DNA from: Spiroplasma mirum ATCC 29335 | Lineage (GTDB): Bacteria; Bacillota_I; Bacilli_A; Mycoplasmatales; Mycoplasmataceae | Length of the DNA stretch: 64,000 nucleotides | Direction: 5' to 3' | Assembly (NCBI RefSeq): GCF_000565195.1 | Contig: NZ_CP006720.1 | Span: forward strand, 124,001 to 188,000 | Shown here: positions 11,026 to 20,651 of the stretch, piece after piece | Position numbering within the stretch: the stretch's first letter is position 1 | How the letters are laid out: every line of letters begins with the position of its first letter | The notes under the pieces: model-generated | The model's database searches: none | What the model was told of the DNA's origin: nothing | The model's input: only the letters and a program-made list of their open reading frames with translations | Program-made: the position numbers and the translations under genes

Positions 11026-11925
11026 TTCATGATCTTACATTATCAAAAATGCTTAATATGGAAATATATTTAAAAGTAGAGAATTTACAGCGAACAGGAA
11101 GTTTTAAAATTCGAGGAAGTTTAAAAAAGATACTTTCTTTAAATGAAACCGAACGTGCTAAAGGGTTTATTGCTGCATCTGCTGGCAATCATCCTCAAGG
11201 TGTTGCATTGGCATGCTTATTAACAAATACTAAATGTACAATAGTAATGCCAGAAAATGCACCAAAGTCAAAAATTGAGGCAACCAAATTATTATGGTGC
11301 AGATATTATTTTATCTGGTTCTAATTTTGATGAGGGCGTTAAAAAATACATTAGAAGTTCAAAAATTACAGCAATTAACATTTGTACATGCTTTTGATGA
11401 TGAAGATGTTATTAGTGGGCAAGGTACTATTGGATTAGAATTAATTGAACAAATCCAAGGTTTATATACAATAATTGTTCCCGTTGGTGGAGGCGGTTTA
11501 ATTTTAGGCATTGCTATTGCTGCAAAAACATTAAATCTAGAAATTAAAATTATTGGTGTTGAAGTTGAAAATGTACCATCTTTAACAAAAGCCTTTCAAT
11601 TTGGTAAATCAATTGAAGTTGAACCTAGTAAAACAATTGCTGATGGTATTAATGTTCAAAAAATTGGTTTAATTACTTTTGAGATATGTAAACAGTATGT
11701 TGCTGAAATTGTTACTGTTTCAGAGAAAAGAGGGTAAAGGAAACAATTTAGTTCTTATTGGCAAAAGATAAAATTTTAGCAGAAGGTGCTGACGCTTCAG
11801 CTTATGCAGTAGTACTATATAAAGAAATTAAATTAATTCAAAATACTAATGTAGCAATCATTATGTTGGTAGGAAATATTGATTTATCTAAATTGAATGA
11901 AATTTTAAATGAAAATATAAATTAA
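10956..11925 (+). pseudogene. Threonine dehydratase (catabolic type), frameshifted
   Basis: A fold-type II PLP enzyme that would deaminate threonine or serine. Visible family blocks are SFKIRGSLKK near residue 50 with the PLP-binding Lys, SAGNHPQGVALA, VPVGGGGLILG (the phosphate-binding Gly loop, about 11480) and EGADASAYAVVLY (about 11790). The frame shifts near 11293, between 11298 and 11390, and near 11735, so no full product is possible. There is no terminator between it and the lipoprotein stump, whose reading frame overlaps its first 70 bases. The tail ends with TAA at 11925. Confidence 0.8.
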
Positions 11926-12029
11926 CTTTAGTAGTTTATTTTTTTAATTTAAAAATGAAAAATTTTGATTTATTTATAATATAGTTTAAGTATGAAAGAT
12001 ATTGATCTTTCAAAAATTAAATAAAATAA

Positions 12030-12182
12030 ATGTGGTTTTTAATTAGGGAATTGTGTTAAAAGCACAAGCTGTACCAGCAACTGTAGAACTGACGAAAGCT
12101 GTAATATGTAATAACCACTGAGAAAATTTCTTGATAAGGGCAGTAAGTAAGATGAAGTAAAGCCAGTAGACCTACAATGTTT
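12030..12182 (+). promoter_or_regulatory. Cobalamin (adenosylcobalamin) riboswitch
   Basis: The conserved cobalamin-aptamer blocks occur in order and at normal spacing: AGGGAA (12045), a TTGTG/CACAA stem, CTGTACCAGCAACTGT (12069-12084, consensus CTGTCCCGCAACTGT), AACCACTG (12113-12120, consensus GCCACTG) and AGCCAGTAGACCTAC (12161-12175, matching the AGxCxGGAGACCxGCC box). A TATAAT hexamer at 11975-11980 may be its -10. The downstream genes are nrdD and nrdG, the B12-independent anaerobic ribonucleotide reductase, a known type of target in organisms that also own a B12-dependent reductase. In that arrangement adenosylcobalamin turns the downstream genes off. Confidence 0.85.
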
Positions 12183-12191
12183 TTGAAATTT

Positions 12192-12317
12192 GATTACTTC
12201 TGGAATAAAGTAATCCTGTAATTTATTTAATTTTTGTATTTTTTACAAAAATGAAAAATAATAAATTATTGAATTTTATTAATAAAGATAACAAAAATAA
12301 TATTAGTTATTTTTGTT
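12192..12317 (+). promoter_or_regulatory. Hairpins downstream of the riboswitch (possible expression platform)
   Basis: Two perfect hairpins follow the aptamer: GATTACTT/AAGTAATC at 12192-12215 with an 8-base loop, and AACAAAAATAA/TTATTTTTGTT at 12290-12317 with a 6-base loop followed by a T-rich stretch. The first is at the right place for the kissing-loop hairpin of cobalamin riboswitches; the second could act as the terminator. Their function is inferred from position only. Confidence 0.45.
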
Positions 12318-12367
12318 TATTTAAAGTACTTAAATAATAACTAAAATAGAAACGGGGAAAAGTGGGA

Positions 12368-14481
12368 ATGAAATTAAATGATAAAAAGTTTTTATATAAT
12401 AAATAAACTGATGGGGGATCTACTTCAACAATAAGTAGTATTAGTTAGTAACTCGTTTGCTATTTTTACTAAAGAAAATCCTTTAAATTCATATAATAAT
12501 GATTTATTAAAAAGAAGAAATGATGAAAATTGTTAATGTTGAAAAAAATGATTCAACTTATGAAAATGATAATATGTCAGCAGATACACCAGCCGGTCAA
12601 ATGATGAATATGGCTGCAACAGCTGCCAAAGAATATGCTTTACGCTTTTTATTAAGTAAAGAATATCGTGATGCTCATCAAAATGAGGATATTCATATTC
12701 ATGATTTAGATTATTATCCATCAAAAACCACAACTTGTGTGCAATATGATTTAAAAGATATTTTTTGCTAATGGTTTTTGAACAAAAAATGGAATGGTCC
12801 GCGAACCACAAACTATTTAGTCGTATGCGACACTATCAGCAATTGTTTTTCAATCACACCAAAATAAACAACATGGTAGTCAAGAAATTCCGGCTTTTGA
12901 TTATTTTTTAGCTCTTGGTGTTTTAAAATCATTTCGTAAAAATTTAGTTAAACAATTAGAATTTATTTTAAAATTAAATAATTTAGAAAATTAAAAAAAT
13001 TGACAAGCACTAATCCAAGAAAAATTTAATACTATTGATTTACATCTTAACGAAGAAGTACAACTTGAAATTAGTAAATTATTAGATTTAAATATAAACC
13101 AAGTTAAAATTGCATTTTAGGAAGCATATCTTACAACAGAAAAAGAAACTTTTCAAGCAATGGAAGGATTTATTTATAATTTAAACACAATGCATTTCAT
13201 GAGGAAAAACCAAGTTGTTTTTTTTCATCAATAAATTATGGAACCGATACTTCTTCCGAAGGAAGAATGATGATTCGCCAAGTATTATTAGCAACTCAAA
13301 AAGGACTTGGAAAAAATAAAACACCAATTTCCCAATTTAAATTTTTAAAGTTAAGGAAGGAATCTTTTACTCTGAAGAAGATTTTAATTTAGCAATTAAT
13401 AATTGAAAACAAGCTAAACAGGAAATGCTAAATTATAAAACTAAAAACTTTGATTTATTAATTCTTGCTTGTCAAACAAATTCAACCCGATTATTTCCTA
13501 ACTTTGTTTTTTAGATACACCATTTAATAAGCACGAAAATTGAAATCCTGCTGATCCAAATAATTATTTAAATGAAGTTGCCACGATGGGTTGTCGCACA
13601 AGAACATTTGAAAATATTAATGGGTATAAAACACCAGTTGGTCGTGGTAATATTTCTTTTACCGCTATGAACTTATCTCGTTTAGCCATTGAAGCGGTAA
13701 AAGAAGTTAAAGAAGAAAATTTATCATATGATGATTTTTTAAAAAAAGTAAGTGCCTCATTGTATGAAAACATCATAAGGACATATCAAAAGATGAATAT
13801 CTGGTAAATATGATTAACCAGGGTAGTTTAACAATTGGTTTTATTGGTGGACACAATGCCATGAAAATGATTTTTGGGGAAGGCCATAGTGAATTAGAAG
13901 CAGCATATGATTTGTTATACCAAGCAGTATTAACAATGAACGAGATTGCTAATCAATATAAACAAAAATATAAATTTAAACTATTCAGTTATTGCCACTC
14001 CGGCCGAAGGATTACCTGGGCGTTTTACTAGAATGGATGTTAAAAAATACGAAATTATTTCTGGTGTTAATGATAGTAATTATTATATTAATTCATTCCA
14101 TGTTGATGTTAAACAAAATATTAGTATTTTTGAAAAAATAAAAAAGAAGTACCATTCCACGCAATTACATTAGATGGACATATTAGTTATGTTGAATTGG
14201 ATGGAGCTATGAAATATAAAATTCCTGTTATTTTAAAAATACTTAAATGTATCTTTGATAATAATATTGGTTATGGATCAATTAATCACCCCGTTGATGT
14301 TTGTTTAGAATGTCAATTTTCAGGAATTATTCCTCAGGCATATGATAAATGTCAAAGCAATAATATCCGTCGCATTCGTCAAATTACTGGTTATTTAACT
14401 GGTGATTTAAATAGTTGAAATTCAGCGAAAAGATCAGAAGAACATGATCGGGTTAAACATGGAATTAACGAAAATAAATAA
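12368..14481 (+). pseudogene. nrdD: Anaerobic (class III) ribonucleoside-triphosphate reductase NrdD, heavily decayed
   Basis: Family blocks occur in order across shifting frames: NDNMSADTPAGQMM (12570), HIHDLDYYPSKTTTCVQYDL (12690), a QEIPAFDYFLALG segment (12880), SSINYGTDTSSEGRMM (13230), YMGCRTRT-like block (13590), PVGRGNISFTAMNL (13640), GFIGGHNAMK (13845), TPAEGLPGRFTRMD (13997) and [12 protein letters not shown] (14380), which carries the glycyl-radical site near the C-terminus. The zinc site is partly lost: CLEC is kept but the second pair reads CQSN. At least eight shifts plus TAA/TAG stops break the frame. The intact enzyme reduces NTPs without oxygen; this one cannot. Confidence 0.88.
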
Positions 14482-15058
14482 CTTTAACATTAAAGTTTTA
14501 AAAATTTATCCTGAAACAACTAGTGATGGCCTTGGGTTATGTTATAGTATTTATTTAGTAGCGGGTTGCCGGCATGCTTGTTTTGGTTGCCACAATGTCA
14601 GAAGTTGAAATCATAATAATGGCCAACTTCTAGATGATAAATATCTTGCTGAAATTATTGACCAAATTAATGCTAATTCGTTATTGGAGGGTGTTACGTT
14701 ATCGGGAGAGGTGATCCGTTTTTATGACTCCCTATTTTTAAGACAATTGTTAGAATATTTTAAAAAATATACTAACAAAAATATTTGATGTTATACAGGC
14801 TATACGTATGAACAAATTATAAACAAACCAGAGTTAAATGCGTGTTTAAAATATATTGATGTCTTAATTGATGCGTGGTTCGTTTTAGAATTAAGAGATA
14901 TTTTACTTCCTTTTAAAGATAGCAGTAACCAGCGAACAATTTATTTAAAAAATTGTAAACTTGATTTTATTGATAATTATTTGGAAATTATTAAATCAAG
15001 TATTTTTATTTTTAAAGGAATTCTTTTTTTATTAGTTAAATTATTTATGAGAAATTAA
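14459..15058 (+). CDS. nrdG: Anaerobic ribonucleotide reductase activase NrdG, motif-damaged
   Basis: A radical-SAM activase that would install the glycyl radical on NrdD. The 199-codon frame is open from an ATG inside the nrdD end. The cluster motif [11 protein letters not shown] near residue 40 keeps the C-x3-C-x2-C ligands, and [11 protein letters not shown] and [11 protein letters not shown] are normal family blocks. The SAM-contacting SGGDPFY motif is replaced by SGEVIRFY: the bases carry two extra (GA) before and one extra T after, so the frame recovers but the motif is lost. I infer that the protein is inactive, consistent with its dead partner; the open frame alone would hide this. 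Confidence 0.8.
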
Positions 15059-15077
15059 TAAAAAACGAGGATTATTA

Positions 15078-15577
15078 ATGAATAAACTACTAGCAATTAT
15101 TGCAACCAGCATTTTTTTAATATTAACCCCACTTTCTTTCGTCCTTGAACAGACAGTTAATGGTCAAGTTTCGAACATCCTGAATAATGAAACTAATAAT
15201 CTATAAAATAAAAACAATTTAAAAATATATTTATCAGGTGTAACTTATACTAAAACTTTAAATCAAACCGAATTAAATAGTAAACAAAAAACTTATTTTA
15301 ATGCTAGTTCAGCTGTCACTATTTTAGATTTAGATAACTATGGATTAACAAAAAAAAACAGTTTCTTGATTTAGTACCAACAGTTAATTTTTCACTTGCC
15401 AAAAATAAAATTGTTATTAATAATCATAAGGTTAAAGGTAAAGAAAACTTTAATTATATATTAGATATTGCTAATAATTTTGATCTTGCCAAAAAAAGTA
15501 CTGCAGTTCGTGGAAATTCTTCTATTGATGATTATAGAAAATTAGCATTATATTATTTATGATTTTCATTATATTAA
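15078..15577 (+). pseudogene. Secreted protein of unknown family, broken
   Basis: ATG 15078 follows ACGAGG and begins a clear signal peptide (residues 1-28, no lipobox Cys). An in-frame TAA ends it after 42 codons, but the same frame continues as NLKIYLSGVTYTKTLNQTEL for about 50 codons more. Inside a run of nine A at about 15350 it shifts and continues as FLDLVPTVNFSLAKNKIVIN to a TAA at 15577. I do not recognise the family. The product would have been exported. Confidence 0.6.
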
Positions 15578-15678
15578 GAAAATAATAAAATAAAATTAAG
15601 AATGGAGTATTTATATAAAAAAAATCATTATTAAATCCTAGTGAATTAAATGTAACATTTAATTTAAAATTTAAATAT

Positions 15679-16403
15679 ATGAAATTAATACCCTCTGAAT
15701 TTTATTTTAAAAAATTCAATAAAATAATAATGTCAAAATTTCCTCATATAGTTGACTTTGATAAGAGAGAAGGCACTATTACAAATGATGAATTTAAAAG
15801 TAAAATAAAAAATAAATTAATAATTTTGTTGCAAAGTATTTTAGAAAAACTGAAGGAAAAATATCCTTCTCAAGTCATAAATTTTAGTTATGATTTATCA
15901 ATTCAAGATAATGTTTATGACTTATTTCGTTCTGTTAATAGATACCGAATATTAGTTTATTAATTAATAATGTGCAGAGTTTGCTAACTATAGGAATTAT
16001 AACAAAGTTAACATTGATACCAATCTGAATTTAATTGATTTAAATATCAAGACCGTACTCCTTTTAACAAAGTTATTTTTAGAAAAATTTACAAAAGAAA
16101 ATATTATTGGGCGAGTTTTAAATGTGGCATCATTAGTAAGTTTTACACCGAGTTTGTTTTTATCTTCATATGCTGTTTCAAAAGCATATGTCTTAAATTA
16201 TTCAGTTGCTGTAAATACCGAATTAAAAAAAACAAAAGTCATTAAATAAGGTAATTTGTATTTGCCCCCAAATCTTTAAAACAAAGTTTAAAAAAAGAAA
16301 AAACTACATCATTGTTGGTTTTGCAAATAAAATATTGCGATTTTTAATTAAAATTGCCCCACAAAAATGAGGTACAAATATTATGTATAAAATATTTCGT
16401 TAA
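15679..16403 (+). pseudogene. Short-chain dehydrogenase/reductase relic in a chimeric reading frame
   Basis: The open frame 15679-15963 begins with about 45 residues of unknown origin, then from about 15817 reads SDR-like sequence (EKLKEKYPSQVINFSYDLS). The next frame gives FANYRNYNKVNID, IIGRVLNVASLVSFTP and SSYAVSKAYVLNYS, which hold the Y-x3-K catalytic pair of the family. A last shift near 16249 leads to VICICPQIFKTKFKKR and a C-terminus ending at TAA 16403. The N-terminal nucleotide-binding G-x3-G-x-G block is missing. So a truncated SDR gene has been joined to another fragment and then decayed. Confidence 0.65.
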
Positions 16404-16477
16404 TAACTAGTAAATTAGGTATTTATTTAATATAATAAATAAAGGTAAAATTTATTGAAAAGCAAGAAAAAACAACA

Positions 16478-16702
16478 ATGATTAAACAATACATCAAGCC
16501 TGATAAAGATGATAAAATGTGAATTTATGATAATGGTCAAAAAACCAAAAACTTTAAAACAAAAGAAAAGTAGTACGGTATGGAATTAGAAAAGCTAGAA
16601 AGGTGGCTAAACATGTGGATGTGGGGCTATGAATTATGCGCAAAAATAGTACTTTTTAGGAAGAACGAACTTACCATGCTCGTAAACCATTATAAATAAA
16701 GA
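16478..16702 (+). pseudogene. Short relic, possibly an integrase N-terminus
   Basis: A 31-codon stretch from ATG 16478 reads MIKQYIKPDKDDKMWIYDNG and ends NFKTKEK before TAG. It resembles the N-terminal arm-binding domain of tyrosine-type phage integrases, which commonly begin with a similar basic, aromatic motif and then a FKTK segment. Further short open pieces in other frames follow to 16702, but no catalytic domain is seen. The identification is weak. If right, it marks an old mobile-element scar beside the graveyard region. Confidence 0.25.
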
Positions 16703-16713
16703 TCAAAACAAAT

Positions 16714-16740
16714 AAAAACTAAGTTTAAAACTTAGTTTTT
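16714..16740. terminator. Bidirectional terminator next to pepA
   Basis: Stem AAAAACTAAG/CTTAGTTTTT with a 7-base loop; A and T runs on both flanks allow termination of pepA (minus strand), which ends 5 bases away, and of plus-strand readthrough. Confidence 0.85.
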
Positions 16741-16744
16741 ATAT

Positions 16745-18099
16745 TTATTTAAACATTTCGAAGATTGTTTTAATCATTACGCCCGTTCCGTGCCCGTTCC
16801 CTGTATCAGATGTTCCTGCAATATCTAAATGAATATATGGTTTATCTTCTACAAATTCACATAGAAAGGCAGCCGCTGTTGAACTTCCTCCCATTCTTGA
16901 TGGTTCAGCATTTGTTAAGTCAGCAATAGGAGTTTGCCGCATTACTGCAATATTGTCTTCATGAATTGGCATTCTTCAAATTTCTTCGTGTGAATTTTCA
17001 CTAGCTTTTTTAAATTCTTCATATCATTCGTCATTATTGGCAAAAACTCCGGTCATAAATCTTCCCAAAGCCACTAACATAGCGCCAGTTAATGTTGATG
17101 CTTCAATTAATTTATTAACATTTAATTTACGAATTGAATAAGTAATTCCATCGGCTAAAACTAATCTTCCCTCAGCATCTGTGTTATCAATTTGGACTGT
17201 TTTACCGTTCATTGAAGTTATTACTGATTCTGTTAAAGTAGCTTTCCCACCAATGCGATTTTCTGTTAAACAAGCAACGGCTGAAATATTAACTTTTGCT
17301 TTTACTTTTGCTAAGGCTAATACTGTCGCACACATAATAGCAGCCCCGGACATATCAAACTTCATTCCAACTAGAGCATTTGATGGTTTTAGGTTATATC
17401 CTCCACTGTCAAAAGTAATTCCTTTTCCTACTAGACCTACTTTTTCTTTACTATCTGGGTTGCCATGATATTCAAGAACTACAACCCGAGGTTCTAAATA
17501 ACTTCCGGCGTTAACAGCCAATAATAATTCCATTTTTTCTTTTTCAATTTCTTTTTTATCTAAAATTGTAATTTTTAAATTTGGGATTTTTTTTAGCTTC
17601 TTCTTCTACTTTTTTTTGCAAAAATTTCAGGATACATTAAATTTGGGGGAGTATCTTGTAAGATTCTTGCAAAATTAACATATTCCATTTTTGTTGTAAT
17701 TTCTATAAATTTGTTATTTGCGTTAGGGCAATCATGAACCAAATTATAAATTACATCTTTTTCTTCTTTTTTATTTGTTGTTTTTAAACTATAGTTTTTA
17801 TTTAAACTATAATATAATCCTTCTGCTAATGCTTTAAATAAGTGACTATTTGGTTCAGCATTTTTTTTAAAACTATCAACATCAATATTAATATTGTATT
17901 TATTAGTTTTAGTAAAATTAGTAATAAACTTATATACTGATTTGAATGTTAATGGTTTTTCAAAATAAACATAAATAGTTTTATCTTCGGAAATTAAAGT
18001 TGTTCTTTCATTTTCTTTAATTACTAAATTGTTTACTTGATCATTTTTAAAAATAGCTTTTAATGTCAGAACTTGTTTTTTATCATTTAATACAATCAT
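16745..18099 (-). CDS. pepA: Leucyl aminopeptidase (M17), with two +1 homopolymer shifts
   Basis: Cytosolic zinc aminopeptidase that trims N-terminal residues from peptides. The N-terminal part (168 codons from ATG 18099) ends in the wrong frame after EIFAKK. Two A8 runs (T8 at 17610-17617 and 17587-17594 on the given strand) each need one base fewer; correcting both restores KKVEEEAKKIPNLK and joins the catalytic domain. That domain has VGKGITFDSGGYNLKPS and NTDAEGRLVLAD, which carry the metal ligands and catalytic Lys and Arg of M17, and runs cleanly to TAA. AGAAGGATG precedes the ATG. Corrected length is about 450 residues, normal for the family. I think a working gene with sequence errors is at least as likely as a pseudogene. 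Confidence 0.85.
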
Positions 18100-18242
18100 T
18101 ATTTACTCATCCTTCTTTCTAAATAATCTAATATATAAAATTATAGCATTAAAATAAAGCGCTATTTACTATATAATCAGATTATTTGAGATATAATAAG
18201 ACTTAGAATAATAATTTATGCAGATAAAGGAGAAGATGGGAA

Positions 18243-20051
18243 ATGAAAAGAAATGAAGCACCAGCCCAGTATAAATGAGATTTTACAAATTTATACCCCA
18301 CAATTGATGATTGAAAAAAAGATTTAAATATTATTGTTGAAAAGTTAAAAGAAATTATAGCATTTAAAGGAAAATTAAATAATAAAGATATTTTTAAAAA
18401 ATATTTACAGTTAGATGATGAAATTGATTTAATTGTTAGTAAATTAGGGCAGTATTTACATATGGGTGATATTGATACAACTAATTTAGTTTATCAAGAA
18501 TTATCAGGAATCTTTGCCAATACTATTAATGAACTTTCAAGTCAATTAGCTTTTATTTCTCCCGAATTAAAAGCAATTGGTGAACAAATTATTATGGGAT
18601 GAATTAAATCAGATTCTGAGTTACAGAAATACGAATATGGATATCGGAAATTCTTCCGCGAAGCGCAACATATATTATCTGAACGAGACGAAGAAATTTT
18701 ATCATTAGTATCACGAAGTCGTGGAGCAGCTTATGATATTTATGATTTATTAGCATATGCTGATAAAAAACCAGCTTATGTAAATTATCAAGGCAAAGAA
18801 CAAAAATTAACTCAAGCCTTATATAGTGAAATTACTGAAGAGACTGACCCACTGGATGATCAAAAATTAAGAGCAGAAACAGCAAAATTATTTGTGCAAC
18901 ATTTAACAGATAAAAAACATTCCTTTGCGAGAGTTTATGAAGCAATTTTACAAAGAAGTGTCGAATCAGTAAAGTTAAGAGGCTATAAAAATACTTTGCA
19001 AGCATCATTATCAGGTGATGATGTTACCGAAGACATTTATGAAAGTTTAATTAAGTATGGTCGTCAAACAAGTCATTTAAATGTTCGCTATAATGAAATT
19101 TTGAAAAAATATTTTAAATTTAATAAATATTATGCATCAGACAGCCGCTTAAAATTAGTAAAAAATGTGCCCAGTGTTAATAAAAAATATTCAGTTGAAG
19201 AAGCAAAAAACATTATTCGTGAATCATTAAAAATGTTAGGACCAGAATATTTGAGCCAACTAGAGATTGCGTGAAGTGATAATCGAATTGATTATTTTGA
19301 AGATACTAATAAAAGAGCCGGCGCATATTCATCAGGAGGGAATGGTGTTGAACCAATTATTTTGATGAACTGAGATAATACAATCTCATCGGTTAATACA
19401 TTAGCCCACGAAGCTGGTCACTCCGTGCACACCTTACTAGCAGATGCAAATAATCCCCGCCCATTATCAAACTATCCAATTATTTTAGCGGAAGTAGCTT
19501 CAACTGTTAATGAACACTTATTATTTGATTATTTATATAAAAATGCTCAAAGTGATGATGAAAAAATTTATTTATTACAAAATCGCATTGAAGAAATTAC
19601 TGGAACTTTCTTCCGACAAATTCAATTTGCTGATTTTGAATGAACTGCTCATAAAATGGTTGAAAATAATAAACCCCTAGATGCTGATAAGTTGGCAGAT
19701 TTATTTGAAAAAATTAGTAATGATTTTGGAAGTTCAGTCTTTGATAAATATGAAGAAAATTCAAAACAGTATGGGTGAACAAGAATTTTACATTTCTTTA
19801 ATTCACCATATTATGTTTATAAATATGCAACATGTATTGTTGCCTCATTCAAACTATATAATGATGTTTTAAATAATAACCCTGAGACATTAATTAACTT
19901 CTTAAAACAGGGGGGACGCAAAGAACCATTATTAATTTTAAAAGATATTGGAATTGATTACACTAATGAAAAAGTTTATGATGGTTTAATTAATAAATTA
20001 ACTTCCTTAATTGACAACTTAGAAGCACTATTAAATAAAAAAGGAAATTAA
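18243..20051 (+). CDS. pepF: Oligoendopeptidase F (M3 family)
   Basis: Cytosolic zinc oligopeptidase, 602 residues, full length for the family. The zinc motif HEAGH is at residues 389-393 and the downstream segment FRQIQFADFEW is typical of PepF. Internal TGA codons are Trp. AAAGGAGAAG precedes ATG 18243, and TATAAT at 18192-18197 may be its -10. The gene converges on the cobalamin adenosyltransferase gene, and the two stop codons overlap by four bases without room for a terminator hairpin. With pepA next door it supplies amino acids from imported peptides. Confidence 0.93.
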
Positions 20052-20587
20052 AATTCAATTCCTTTACGCGCAGGGATCTTTTCATAAAAGTAGTGTTTAA
20101 TTAATTTAACATTACTTACTAGATCAACATTATCAATTAAGTTTTGGGTAATATGATGTCCGGAAAAAGCCAATTCAATATTTGGCTTTTTTGTTTTAAT
20201 AACAGCAATTAATTCTTCTTCAGTTATTAAACCATTAACAATGCATCCTAATAATTCATCAACAATAATTAAATCCACATTATCACTCTGAACTAATTTT
20301 TGTAAAATAGCAAACCCACCTCGCATCTCTTCTTTTAAGATTGCTTTTTCTTGGTCATTCATTTCCCAAAAGAATTTTTGACTAGAAGAATAAAAATCAT
20401 AAATTTCTAAGCGGGGATGATTAATTTGTTCAAAAAACAACATTTCTCCTGATTGACGATTTTTTAAAAATCGTAAATATTTAATATTTCAACCATAACC
20501 AAGCGCTCGAATTGTCATTCCGTTCAAAATTGAAGTTTTTCCTTTACCATCACCGTAATATATATGAGTATAACCTTTTTTCTGCAT
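20048..20587 (-). CDS. cobO: ATP:cob(I)alamin adenosyltransferase (CobA/CobO/BtuR type)
   Basis: Transfers the adenosyl group of ATP to cob(I)alamin, making adenosylcobalamin. The 179-residue protein has the P-loop GDGKGKTS at residues 12-19, DLIIVDELLGCIVNG as the Walker-B-like strand, and the family's C-terminal signature ARKGIEF. The frame is intact with one TGA Trp. AAGGTGG precedes the ATG, and TATAAT (20620-20615 on the minus strand) may be the -10. Together with the cobalamin riboswitch 8 kb away it argues for an adenosylcobalamin-dependent enzyme elsewhere in this genome, for example a class II reductase. No cobalamin synthesis gene is seen in the window. Confidence 0.9.
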
Positions 20588-20628
20588 TTTACTGAACCAC
20601 CTTTTCTTAGTTATATTATAGAACAAAA

Positions 20629-20651
20629 AAATAATCCTCCTCGGATTATTT
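20629..20651 (-). terminator. Terminator downstream of the YitT relic
   Basis: On the minus strand AAATAATCC/GGATTATTT with a 5-base loop runs into a T tract; it lies at the end of the YitT frame and just upstream of the cobO promoter. Confidence 0.7.

Noticed and set aside
19681-19872. A 63-codon frame inside pepF
   Set aside because: Different frame from the zinc protease, which is continuous through this segment.
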